64,000 nt of DNA. Source: Halomonas almeriensis (GTDB lineage Bacteria; Pseudomonadota; Gammaproteobacteria; Pseudomonadales; Halomonadaceae). Both the position numbers and the translations under genes were made by a program. The notes under the pieces are model-generated. The model ran no database searches, was not told the origin of the DNA, and worked only from the letters and a program-made list of their open reading frames with translations. Each line of letters opens with the position of its first letter. Position 1 is the stretch's first letter. The stretch spans positions 62,001 through 126,000 of the forward strand of contig NZ_JAUFPO010000009.1 of NCBI RefSeq assembly GCF_030409235.1, in the 5' to 3' direction. Below, piece by piece: positions 45,548 to 53,331 of the stretch.

Positions 45548-45952
45548 GGCGATACTCTTGGCAGTCGAGCAAATGGATGGGGCAAGCCTACCAAAGCGAA
45601 GCTATATCAGCACTGGCCGTTATGAAGGGGCACGAGACTCTGATGATTTTGATGGTCCCTAAAAGGGCTGGCGCTTCGAACGCCGGCTTCCTCCCCTACT
45701 TATTCCTACCTTGCCCGGCACGCCTATGCCGGGCTGATGCCACGCTACTCCCCCTGCATGGCCAGTCTGATGATTTTCGGAACAGTACGCGCACGCGCAT
45801 GGTGGACAGAGTGGACGCGGCGGACGGCCAGTGCAGTCGTGAAGGTTTTTTCCCGGTCACTAAGCGCGTGTGGCTGGCCTTGGTGGCAGCGTGACTTCCC
45901 GTGACCACCTGCCCCGGCCAACCGATGCTAAGGAATGCTAAGGTTCAATCTT
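45548..45952. other. Intergenic region upstream of the restriction gene
   Basis: 405 bp without a supportable gene; it must hold the restriction gene promoter. Near 45927-45966 the motif CTAAGG occurs three times (GATGCTAAGG, AATGCTAAGG, TTTCTAAGG) just before a small coding gene, and may be an operator. An open frame at 45577-45894 lacks any protein-like features. Confidence 0.5.
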
Positions 45953-46114
45953 ATGTTTTCTAAGGTTCGCGAGATCGGTGTGCACTGGTGCGCAGGTAAA
46001 GGTGCGAAGCCCGGATGCGTGACGATCGATGTTTCCACCGGAACCCCTCATGGTTATGTTATTGACGGGGCCTGCGGGCCCCTCACCACACAGGGAACTG
46101 ATAAGGACCAATAA
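45953..46114 (+). CDS. Small 53-residue protein translationally coupled to the lipoprotein gene
   Basis: Begins MFSKVREIGVHWCAGKG and ends TTQGTDKDQ. Its TAA overlaps the ATG of the lipoprotein gene (TAATG), which argues that it is translated. A hairpin (GGGGCC-TGCG-GGCCCC) lies within its 3' end. The two Cys and Gly-rich sequence match no family I know. Confidence 0.5.
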   Translation: MFSKVREIGVHWCAGKGAKPGCVTIDVSTGTPHGYVIDGACGPLTTQGTDKDQ

Positions 46115-46707
46115 TGCGATACCTAACTGCCATGATCATCGCAAGCGCCTTTCTTTCGGGGTGCGCCAATCAACAGACCATGAGCCGCGACGACTTCATC
46201 ACCACGACGCAGCGCACGTATGACGGAGTAAGCGAGCGCGAGTTCTACAAAGCCGCCGAGGCGGTGTTCAAGCTGTCGGACGAGGACGATACAGACTTCG
46301 CCTACCCAGGTGAGCACGCCATGATCGTTGAACACGACTGGTCGCTCTATATGGTCCTGGCGGCAGCCAGGGGCACGCATACTTGGCAGATCAAGACCGA
46401 GCCTTCCGATACGGACCTGACAGCCAACGCCTATGTCTCCATGCAGGCAGCCAATATGACAGGAATGCCGACTGGAGGCGGTGGTGCATCGGTGATGACC
46501 TCACCTTCCATGCAGAACATGGTCAACACGCCTGCAATCTATGAGCTGTTCTGGGCCCGCATAGACTACCTTCTCGACAAAAGCCAGGACTGGCCAACAT
46601 GCGAGGACTGGGAAGCGAAGGTGGACCGCGGCGAAACCTACGGCACTCTCGACCCGCTATGCGTGGCCATGAACACCGACGACCTGCTGCCGGAAGACAT
46701 GCGGTAG
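46114..46707 (+). CDS. Predicted lipoprotein of unknown function
   Basis: 197 residues with a lipoprotein signal peptide: a short hydrophobic stretch and lipobox LSGC at residues 15-18, so Cys18 would be lipidated. The +2 residue is Ala, which points to the outer membrane. The mature domain has a Met/Gly-rich segment (MTGMPTGGGGASVM near 112-125) and a C-terminal half with two further Cys. No family recognised. Starts on the stop of the small upstream gene. Confidence 0.75.
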   Translation: MRYLTAMIIASAFLSGCANQQTMSRDDFITTTQRTYDGVSEREFYKAAEAVFKLSDEDDTDFAYPGEHAMIVEHDWSLYMVLAAARGTHTWQIKTEPSDTDLTANAYVSMQAANMTGMPTGGGGASVMTSPSMQNMVNTPAIYELFWARIDYLLDKSQDWPTCEDWEAKVDRGETYGTLDPLCVAMNTDDLLPEDMR

Positions 46708-46760
46708 CTCTACCCTGCTGAACGAAGGTTTCTTTGCACGTTAGCCAGTGGGTTTAGGTT

Positions 46761-47349
46761 ATGACAGCGCGTCAGAAAGGCACCGTCGAATCGTACCGGA
46801 AGCTTCCAGCCGGGAAGCTGAACCGTGAGGGCGCGCTGACACCTGGCCACCAGTGCGAATGGGGCTGGTGGAACCGTGACGGTGAGCACACGTCGTCCAT
46901 ATCGCTAGCGTGCATTGATCGGGAGACGCTGCGTCTTAGCTACAACTGCGCTGGTGAGGCATACGACTACAGCGTGGGGGTGGAGTGGCTGCCTTGCCAC
47001 ATGGGTGGCGAACGGGCCATGTTCCGCTGCCCATGCTGTGGCAAGCGGTGCGCCAAGCTGCTGGCTGACAGGGTCTTCGCCTGCCGATCTTGTGTCGGCG
47101 TCAACTACTCGTCCCAGCAGCGTGCGAAGCGTGACGCCGCCCTGGATCAATCGTGGAAGCTGCGCAGCAGGCTGGGCTGTGATCACGGGATGCTGGATAC
47201 TCCCGCCCCCCTGCATACCCAAGCCGAAGTGGATGCGGTGCCATACCCACCGAACACTGATCCAACGCATCGAGCGTTACGACCAGATGGCTCTGGAGGG
47301 GTTAGAGCAACAGCTCCGCCAGATGTTTGGCGAAGCCGGCCCGCTTTGA
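46761..47349 (+). pseudogene. Zinc-ribbon protein of satellite/ICE type, frameshifted near its C-terminus
   Basis: The first ~145 codons encode an intact domain with FRCPCCGKRCAKL and FACRSCVGVNYSSQ, two CxxC pairs that should bind one zinc. At a run of six C near 47205 the frame that fits the usual protein end shifts: the neighbouring frame reads PKPKWMRCHTHRTLIQRIERYD and stops at 47349, whereas the open frame runs on to 47360 in unrelated sequence. A one-base indel restores a ~196-residue protein. It may be a true mutation or a sequencing slip. Confidence 0.7.
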
Positions 47350-47360
47350 TGGTTTTCTGA

Positions 47361-47392
47361 GGTACGCACCCGGTACGCACCCGGTACGCAGG
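47361..47392 (+). repeat. Triple direct repeat GGTACGCACCC
   Basis: GGTACGCACCC occurs twice perfectly and a third time as GGTACGCAGG at 11-bp steps, just after the zinc-ribbon gene. An 11-bp step puts the copies on the same DNA face. Confidence 0.75.
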
Positions 47393-47434
47393 AAAGGTGC
47401 GCAGTCTGTTAGCAAATGTCAGCACCGATGCAGG

Positions 47435-47540
47435 GCGGAAATCCGCCACTTCCGCCAGTCCCCTCGCTGGTATTGAGCAGCGGATAAGCTGCGGAAATCC
47501 GCAACTTATCCGCAACGTCTCCGCAAGCCCCCTCGCTGAC
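47435..47540. repeat. Third iteron region with two CCCCTCGCTG boxes
   Basis: TCCGCCA at 47442 and 47451 is followed by AGTCCCCTCGCTGGT (47457-47471); variant TCCGCAA copies then recur (47497, 47506 and 47518 regions) and are followed by AGCCCCCTCGCTGAC (47526-47540), identical to the box at 39109. The rest of the 596-bp gap (47350-47945) holds no convincing gene. Confidence 0.7.
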
Positions 47541-47904
47541 AAACGCCAGCATGTAGTCAAATGCTGACATGAAGAGCGCCGGGCAGCGCCATGCGCCCCA
47601 TGCGGTAGGTTCTTCCAGCCAGCCGAGGAGTGGTCACGGGGGACGGCAGCCGCGGAATTCGACAAATTTTCGGCAACTCATGGTCGTCAGCAGCACCCGC
47701 CATAAACCCGCATGGTTGAGCGGTTTCGTGGTGCCGAAGGTGGCGAATCCCCACCCCGCAATCATCGGCACCTGGATCGGCACCGCCAGCCTGAATACCT
47801 CGCCAGGGTGGTCGCTGTTCGCCCTGGTTTGGCTGGTGACTCGATGCCATGTCAGCCGCTTCAAATCCCCGCCCAATAAGCCCCAAAAACGCAGAAAAAA
47901 GGGC

Positions 47905-47910
47905 TATAAT
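47905..47910 (+). promoter_or_regulatory. -10 box of the 47946-49102 gene pair
   Basis: A perfect TATAAT in an AT-rich stretch 36 bp before the next start codon. No good -35 lies at 16-18 bp. Confidence 0.5.
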
Positions 47911-47945
47911 GTGCCCTGAGCTGTATTTATGTACAGGTGATTGAG

Positions 47946-48104
47946 ATGACACCAAGAGGCAAGCAAGCCACGCCGACACGAGAGCGCCGAACAGAACTCT
48001 ATCGGTTGCTGAACGAGATGGCGGCAGAGGGAGACACGCAGGCCGCTGGCTGGCTGCTGTTACTGCATGAGATTCGACAAGCGAGAGAGGTACTGAACCG
48101 ATGA
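47946..48104 (+). CDS. Small basic protein (52 residues) coupled to the coiled-coil gene
   Basis: Begins MTPRGKQATPTRERR and has a helical C-terminal half (AGWLLLLHEIRQAREVL). It follows a TATAAT box and its stop overlaps the next ATG (ATGA). Family unknown. Confidence 0.6.
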   Translation: MTPRGKQATPTRERRTELYRLLNEMAAEGDTQAAGWLLLLHEIRQAREVLNR

Positions 48105-49102
48105 GCGCACAAGACTGGCATTCATGGCTTGAGCAGTTGGAGCAGACACAGCAAGCGGTCAGGGCCGCGAGCCCGCAAGAAGCTGGGAAGGAAGCAGATC
48201 GCTGTCTTCTGGGCGCCCAGGCCGCCACACGTAAAGCGGCGGAGGCCATTGGGGCTGCATGTTCTACCGATCCAGAGGGTGGTGAGCGCCGGACTATCCG
48301 CAACACCCTGAACGCCCGCATCAATGAAGTCCCGCGCCGGGATCGCACCAAGATGCACGCGCAGAACGTCAATATCTGGCGTCAGCACCTGGACAGCATC
48401 GACGAAAAGGAGGAGGCATTGGCCGACGCCCTGGAAGTGCTTCAGGAAGCCCGAGCAGCCCGCCAGGAAGCGGAAAGCCAGCTATCCCAAGTCCAGAAGC
48501 AGCAACCGAAAGCCAGCCACTCGGCACTCGATGCTATCGCTTCTGAGATCCAGGAAGCCGAGGGGGAGCAGGACCGCATTCAGAATGCCCTGGCGTCGAT
48601 GGGCGATGATGATGGTGCTGCCAGGCTCGCAGAACAGGAAGCCGAGGAGGCACGGGCCAAGCTGGATGACCTGGAAGCGTCAGCGGCGCTTGGGTCACAA
48701 GACGACGAAGGCCAGAAAGCGGCATCAACAGCCCTGGCGAGGGCCAGGAAGAAGGCAGAGCAGGCCCGGCAGGATGCGCAACGTCAGGAATCTGCCCAGC
48801 GTGGCCTCGAGCGCAGGCTGGCAGAAGTCAGCGACCGCGTGGATTCGCTCCAGAAGGTTCATGATGCGGTGGCAGAACGGGTCTATATGGCCGACCTGGA
48901 GAAAGCCGAGCGCCGCCTGATGGACATTCTGCAAGGTGCCGAGCTTCAGGATGCTTTGGCCTCGATCAACGGGATTCGCGAGAAACTGACCCCAGTGATG
49001 GATGGAAGCTTCGGACGTGCTGAGCTTGAGGTGAAGATGCCAGTCTTTTACGCCCTGGCCGATGCCAATCGCTGGAGCCAAGAAAAGATCGAACTCCAGT
49101 AG
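48101..49102 (+). CDS. Long coiled-coil protein of the integrative element
   Basis: 333 residues, with continuous heptad-type coiled coil from about residue 90 to 265, rich in Ala, Gln, Glu and Arg. The N-terminal ~80 residues contain single Cys residues and a HAQNVNIW segment, and the C-terminal ~50 residues are globular (VMDGSFGRAELEVKMPVFY). No ATPase motif is present, so it is not an SMC protein. Role unknown. Confidence 0.7.
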   Translation: MSAQDWHSWLEQLEQTQQAVRAASPQEAGKEADRCLLGAQAATRKAAEAIGAACSTDPEGGERRTIRNTLNARINEVPRRDRTKMHAQNVNIWRQHLDSIDEKEEALADALEVLQEARAARQEAESQLSQVQKQQPKASHSALDAIASEIQEAEGEQDRIQNALASMGDDDGAARLAEQEAEEARAKLDDLEASAALGSQDDEGQKAASTALARARKKAEQARQDAQRQESAQRGLERRLAEVSDRVDSLQKVHDAVAERVYMADLEKAERRLMDILQGAELQDALASINGIREKLTPVMDGSFGRAELEVKMPVFYALADANRWSQEKIELQ

Positions 49103-49788
49103 GCCCACCGCTTCCGGGTGCCGGGGCTGTAGTTGGCCGCCCCGGCTGCGCGAAGCTGGCGCGTGAAAGTGGCCACCTGCTGAAGTACCACCGAAAAGCG
49201 GGATTCCCCCGCATTTCCGAAAAGGTGCAGATTCCCATGTTTTCCCGGCACCATCCTGCTGCTGGGGAGTGGCTGACCGCAAAACGCAACGCAAAACGCA
49301 ACGCTATCTTGTGACCCTCTTAAAGAGGGCCAGTCGGCAGAGTGTCTTTCAGGGACGCTGTTCCGGGCCACCCAGCGGGCTGAAGCCCAGCCGGTCGAAC
49401 TGACCGCCTCGATGCGACGATCATCGCAACGCCTGCCAAGTGTATTTCCAAAACGCAGATGGCCAGCGTCAGCGAGGGTCACACAATCTGTGGCAACCGC
49501 CACGCCCAGGCCCGCATTGACCTCGCCACTGGCGGCGTTCGCTACCAAATGTGAGCCATGGCCACATTTACCCTGCTGGCTGGGGTGGGCGCACTGTTCG
49601 CGTCACCAACCTCGATAGCTAAAATCTATCTATTACAAATTTCTGATAGCTGTTTCACTCGTTTGCCCTGGCCTAGAAAAGCACCTTCGAGGAGCCGAGT
49701 CTTGCAGCGAGTGATTACCAGAGTGGTTACAAATGGCGGGGCAGCAATAGAAAAGGGCCTGCGATTGCTCGCAAGCCCTTGATATTCC
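49103..49788. other. Right-end non-coding region of the integrative element
   Basis: 686 bp between the last element gene and attR. It contains a perfect 12-bp tandem repeat GCAAAACGCAAC (49279-49302). Open frames on both strands here lack ribosome sites and protein-like composition. AT-rich DNA from about 49610 leads to the tRNA terminator. Confidence 0.5.
49753..49780 (-). terminator. Terminator now following tRNA-Pro, supplied by the element
   Basis: AAGGGCCTGCGA and TCGCAAGCCCTT pair in a 12-bp stem with one mismatch, 8 bp past the tRNA 3' end, with a short T run on the minus strand. It lies inside the element, so integration replaced the native terminator with this one. Confidence 0.7.
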
Positions 49789-49833
49789 TGGTCGGAGTAG
49801 CAGGATTCGAACCTACGACCTCTGCCTCCCGAA
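49789..49833. repeat. attR: 45-bp core within intact tRNA-Pro
   Basis: Identical to 33244-33288. Because this copy is joined to the rest of the tRNA, the gene stays functional after integration. Confidence 0.95.
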
Positions 49834-49865
49834 GGCAGCGCTCTACCAAGCTGAGCTATACTCCG
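49789..49865 (-). tRNA. tRNA-Pro (anticodon CGG)
   Basis: 77 bases including encoded CCA. The acceptor stem (CGGAGTA with TACTCCG), the D-arm AGCTCAGCTTGGTAGAGC, anticodon stem CTGCC/GGCAG around loop TTCGGGA, and the T-loop GGTTCGAATCC are all present. The anticodon CGG reads CCG, one of the commonest proline codons in a high-GC genome. It is the integration site of the 16.5-kb element. Confidence 0.97.
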
Positions 49866-49968
49866 TTTTTTGCATTTGCGGGCCTTGTGGCCGACAACGG
49901 ATGCGTATTATACGTTTTTTGGGGCTGTGTGCAAGCCCCTGTTGCGCTGTGGTGCCTCTGCGGCGGGG

Positions 49969-50970
49969 TCAGGTCTGACGGTCGACGGCCTGTCGGGCGA
50001 GCATGGCCATGCGGTCGCGGTACTCGGAGGGCGGCAGCTTGTCGAGCTCGGCGAGGGCCTTGTCGGCCATGTCGTCGGCGCGGCGCTGGGTATAGTCCAG
50101 TGCGCCGGTCTCGTGCACGATGCCGAGCACTTCGTCGAGCCGCTCGAGGCCGCCCTGGCGGATCGCTTGGCGAATCATCTTGGCCTGTTCGGGTGTGCCG
50201 GTGGCCATGGCCTGGATCAGCGGCAGGGTGGGCTTGCCTTCGGCGAGGTCGTCGCCGACGTTCTTGCCCATGGCTGTGGCGTCGCCGCGGTAGTCTAGGA
50301 GGTCGTCGACGAGCTGAAAGGCCAGCCCCAGGTAGCGGCCATAGGCCTGCAGGGCGGCTTCCTGTTCGGGGGTGGCGTCGGCAATCAGGGCGCCGCAGTG
50401 GGAGGCCGCTTCGAAGAGCATGGCGGTCTTGCCCTGGATGGTCTCGAAGTAGGCGGCTTCGTCCACGTTCGGGTTGCCCACATTGGTCAGTTGCTGGACC
50501 TCGCCTTCGGCGATGGTGCAGGTGGCGGCGGAGAGCACTTCCATAATGCGCATGGAGCCGACGCCGACCATCATCTGGAAGGAGCGCGAGTAGAGGAAGT
50601 CGCCCACCAGCACTGAGGGGGCGTTGCCCCAGGCGTCGTTGGCGGTGGCGCGGCCGCGGCGCAGGTGTGACTCATCGACTACGTCGTCATGCAGCAGTGT
50701 GGAGGTGTGCATGAACTCGATTAGGGTGGCCAGGCTGATGTGCTTGTCGCCTTCATAGTCCAGGGCGCGCGCTGCCAGCAGGACCAGCAGGGGCCGCATG
50801 CGCTTGCCGCCGCTGTCGACGATGTACTGGGCGATGGCCTCGACCAGCGGGATGCGCGAGGCGAGCTGGGTCTGGATGGTGCGATTGACGGCGTCGAAGT
50901 CTTCGGCGACCACCGCGTGGATGGGCGTGTCGGGCGTACTGAGAGGTGTCGGCGCGGTGGTGGCGGGCAT
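49969..50970 (-). CDS. ispB: Octaprenyl (polyprenyl) diphosphate synthase
   Basis: 333 residues from the ATG at 50970 (upstream in-frame codons are not family-like). GGKRMRPLLVLL near 54, the first Asp-rich motif LLHDDVVDESHLRRG near 91, and the second DDLLDYRGD near 222 are the hallmark of trans-prenyltransferases. It lengthens farnesyl diphosphate with isopentenyl diphosphate to make the side chain of ubiquinone. Divergent from rplU, the usual arrangement in gammaproteobacteria. Confidence 0.95.
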   Translation of the reverse strand: MPATTAPTPLSTPDTPIHAVVAEDFDAVNRTIQTQLASRIPLVEAIAQYIVDSGGKRMRPLLVLLAARALDYEGDKHISLATLIEFMHTSTLLHDDVVDESHLRRGRATANDAWGNAPSVLVGDFLYSRSFQMMVGVGSMRIMEVLSAATCTIAEGEVQQLTNVGNPNVDEAAYFETIQGKTAMLFEAASHCGALIADATPEQEAALQAYGRYLGLAFQLVDDLLDYRGDATAMGKNVGDDLAEGKPTLPLIQAMATGTPEQAKMIRQAIRQGGLERLDEVLGIVHETGALDYTQRRADDMADKALAELDKLPPSEYRDRMAMLARQAVDRQT

Positions 50971-51118
50971 GAGGGCAATATTCGTGGCAGTACGATGAGA
51001 GGGGGGATGACAGGCCGCGCTGGCAGGCGGCATGATCCATTGAGTGTCATGCTATGGCCCCCCCTGTGGGGCGTCAAGCGTGCCCGTTCGAGGTCGCTGG
51101 GTCCAGCGCTCAGGGCAG

Positions 51119-51147
51119 TTGAAGGCGGGCGTTTTCATCGTTATAAT
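51119..51147 (+). promoter_or_regulatory. Sigma-70 promoter of rplU-rpmA
   Basis: TTGAAG and TATAAT with a 17-bp spacer, 102 bp before rplU. Confidence 0.75.
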
Positions 51148-51249
51148 CCGCGACCCACTCATCTCGCTCCCTGTCAGATGGTACCGGAACGGGTGCCACT
51201 CGAAGCAGGCCGACGAAGAGCCAACCCCTGATGAGTCCTGGAGAGAGAT

Positions 51250-51561
51250 ATGTACGCAGTTATCAAGAGCGGTGGCAAGCAGTACCGCGTTCAGGAAGGC
51301 CAGACGCTCAAGCTCGAGAAGCTAGAAGTGCCGACCGGCGACACCATCGAGTTCGATGATGTCCTGCTGGTGGGCAACGATGACGACGTCACGGTCGGTG
51401 CGCCGAACGTCGACGGTGCCAAGGTGTCGGCCGAGGTCGTGTCTCACGGCCGTGGTGACAAGATCAAGATCATCAAGTTCCGTCGCCGCAAGCACAGCAT
51501 GACGCGCAAGGGCCACCGCCAGTGGTTCACTGAAGTCAAGATCACCGGGATCTCCGCGTAA
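51250..51561 (+). CDS. rplU: 50S ribosomal protein L21
   Basis: 103 residues, the standard length. Begins [14 protein letters not shown], with [16 protein letters not shown] and the [11 protein letters not shown] end typical of L21. Ribosome site GAGAGAGAT precedes the ATG. It binds 23S rRNA with L20 in the large subunit. Cotranscribed with rpmA 34 bp downstream. Confidence 0.98.
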   Translation: MYAVIKSGGKQYRVQEGQTLKLEKLEVPTGDTIEFDDVLLVGNDDDVTVGAPNVDGAKVSAEVVSHGRGDKIKIIKFRRRKHSMTRKGHRQWFTEVKITGISA

Positions 51562-51595
51562 GCGGTCCATCCCCTGCAAGAGCGAGGTATTTGCA

Positions 51596-51853
51596 ATGGC
51601 TCACAAGAAGGCAGCGGGTTCTACCCGTAACGGTCGCGACAGCGAATCGAAGCGCCTTGGCGTCAAGCTCTTTGGCGGCCAGGCAGCAGTTCCGGGCAAC
51701 ATCATCGTCCGTCAGCGTGGCACCAAGTTCCACGCCGGCGCGGGCGTCGGTATCGGCAAGGACCACACCCTGTTCGCGCTGGACGAGGGTCACGTCAAGT
51801 TCGAGACCAAGGGTCCGAAGAACCGCAAGTTCGTGAGCATCGTCTCTGCCTGA
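51596..51853 (+). CDS. rpmA: 50S ribosomal protein L27
   Basis: 85 residues: [19 protein letters not shown], then LGVKLFGGQ and [13 protein letters not shown]. The N-terminal tail begins directly with the mature AHKKA form (no Firmicute-type cleaved extension) and reaches the peptidyl-transferase centre. Followed by a strong terminator. Confidence 0.98.
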   Translation: MAHKKAAGSTRNGRDSESKRLGVKLFGGQAAVPGNIIVRQRGTKFHAGAGVGIGKDHTLFALDEGHVKFETKGPKNRKFVSIVSA

Positions 51854-51951
51854 GGCGACGCGGACTTCTGGGAGTCGGCCGGGCCGGGTGTCGCGATGCG
51901 TCAGGCAATGCCCTGATGATGCACACTAAGTCTTTGCCGGCTCTCCGCAGG

Positions 51952-51979
51952 AAGGCCCCGCCACGGCGGGGCCTTCTTG
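51952..51979 (+). terminator. Rho-independent terminator after rpmA
   Basis: AAGGCCCCGCC and GGCGGGGCCTT form a GC-rich stem with TTCTTGT following. It separates the ribosomal pair from obgE. Confidence 0.85.
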
Positions 51980-52014
51980 TATCATGGCGACATGATTCGC
52001 CGGGAGAATAGGTA

Positions 52015-53202
52015 ATGCAGTTCGTCGACGAAGCATCGATCATTGTGGAGGCTGGCAAGGGTGGCAATGGCTGCCTGAGCTTTCGCCGCGAGAAGTACGT
52101 CCCCAAGGGCGGGCCGGATGGCGGCGATGGCGGCCATGGCGGCAGTGTCCATCTGATCGGGGACGATGCGCTGAACACCCTCATCGACTTCAAGTACCAG
52201 CGCTTCTACAAGGCCGAGAACGGCCGGCCGGGGCAGGGGCGGCAGATGAGCGGCCGCACCGGCGAGGACCTGCTCGTCAAGGTGCCGGTGGGCACCACGG
52301 TGATCGATGAAGACACCCTCGAGGTCATCGCCGACGTGACCGAAGCCGGTCAGGTCGTGCTGGTGGCGCATGGCGGGCGTCGCGGGCTGGGCAACATTCA
52401 CTTCAAGTCGTCCACCAATCGGGCGCCGCGGCGGACCACGCCGGGTACCGAGGGCGAGCGCCGCAATCTGCGCTTCGAGATGAAGGTGATGGCCGATGTT
52501 GGCCTGCTGGGCATGCCCAATGCCGGCAAGTCGACGCTGATTCGGTCGGTCTCGGCGGCCAAGCCGAAGGTCGCCAACTATCCCTTCACGACCCTGGTGC
52601 CCAACCTCGGAGTGGTCAAGCTGGGCCAGCATGAGCACTTCGTGATGGCCGACGTGCCGGGCCTGATCGAGGGCGCTTCGGATGGCGCCGGGCTGGGCCT
52701 GCGCTTTCTGAAGCACCTGACGCGGACCCGGCTGTTGTTGCATGTGGTCGATGTGGCGCCCTTCGACGAGAGCGACCCGGTGGAGTCGGCTCAGTCGATT
52801 GCGCACGAGCTCGGGCAGTTCTCGCCCACGCTGGCCGAACGGCCGCGCTGGCTGGTGCTCAACAAGCTCGACCTGCTGCCGGAGGACGAGCGCGAGTCGG
52901 TAGCCGACGCGATCATCGAGCGTCTCGACTGGCAGGGCCCGGTTTTCCGTGTCTCGGCGATCAGTGGCGATGGCACCGATGCGCTGGTGCAGGCCGTGCA
53001 CCGCTGGCTGACCGAGCAGCGTCAGTTGGAAAACGAGGACACCGAAGCCGCCGAGCACGAACGTGCCATGCAGCGCCGCATGGAAGACGAGGCGGTGGCG
53101 CGTGCCGAGTCGCGGCTGGGTCGCAAGCGCAAGCGGGCCGATGACGACGACGATGACTTTGATGATGATGAGTACGACATCGAAGTCGAGTACGCACCCT
53201 GA
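52015..53202 (+). CDS. obgE: GTPase ObgE/CgtA
   Basis: 395 residues. The glycine-rich Obg fold opens the protein ([31 protein letters not shown] near 38). The GTPase domain has GMPNAGKST near 166, the DVPG switch II near 213, and NKLD near 284. The C-terminal tail from about 340 is long and very acidic ([13 protein letters not shown]), as in gammaproteobacterial Obg. It binds the 50S subunit and links ribosome assembly to growth and ppGpp. Confidence 0.97.
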   Translation: MQFVDEASIIVEAGKGGNGCLSFRREKYVPKGGPDGGDGGHGGSVHLIGDDALNTLIDFKYQRFYKAENGRPGQGRQMSGRTGEDLLVKVPVGTTVIDEDTLEVIADVTEAGQVVLVAHGGRRGLGNIHFKSSTNRAPRRTTPGTEGERRNLRFEMKVMADVGLLGMPNAGKSTLIRSVSAAKPKVANYPFTTLVPNLGVVKLGQHEHFVMADVPGLIEGASDGAGLGLRFLKHLTRTRLLLHVVDVAPFDESDPVESAQSIAHELGQFSPTLAERPRWLVLNKLDLLPEDERESVADAIIERLDWQGPVFRVSAISGDGTDALVQAVHRWLTEQRQLENEDTEAAEHERAMQRRMEDEAVARAESRLGRKRKRADDDDDDFDDDEYDIEVEYAP

Positions 53203-53236
53203 GAAAATGCCTGCGCGCCTGGTTCCGCTGAAGAAG

Positions 53237-53297
53237 GAAGAGGGAAGAGGGAAGAAGGAAAGTCTGACCTCTGACCTCTTACTTCTTACCTCTTATA
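53237..53297 (+). repeat. Heptad repeats before proB (GAAGAGG and TCTKACY units)
   Basis: Three 7-bp purine units (GAAGAGG, GAAGAGG, GAAGAAG; 53237-53257) are followed by five pyrimidine-rich heptads (TCTGACC, TCTGACC, TCTTACT, TCTTACC, TCTTATA; 53263-53297). They end 34 bp before the proB start. The second group is close to the TTACTCC array at 8015. Confidence 0.8.
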
Positions 53298-53331
53298 GCC
53301 CGCAGCCCGTATCTTGAACACCGAGGAGCCG

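Noticed and set aside
45577..45894. 105-codon frame upstream of the restriction gene
   Set aside because: Composition is not protein-like and it would cover the promoter of the divergent restriction gene.
47557..48372. Overlapping frames on both strands between the zinc-ribbon and coiled-coil genes
   Set aside because: They cross the iteron remnants, the TATAAT box and real genes, and show no motif.
49048..49548. 166-codon minus-strand frame at the right end of the element
   Set aside because: It overlaps the end of the coiled-coil gene and lacks start signals; possible but unsupported.
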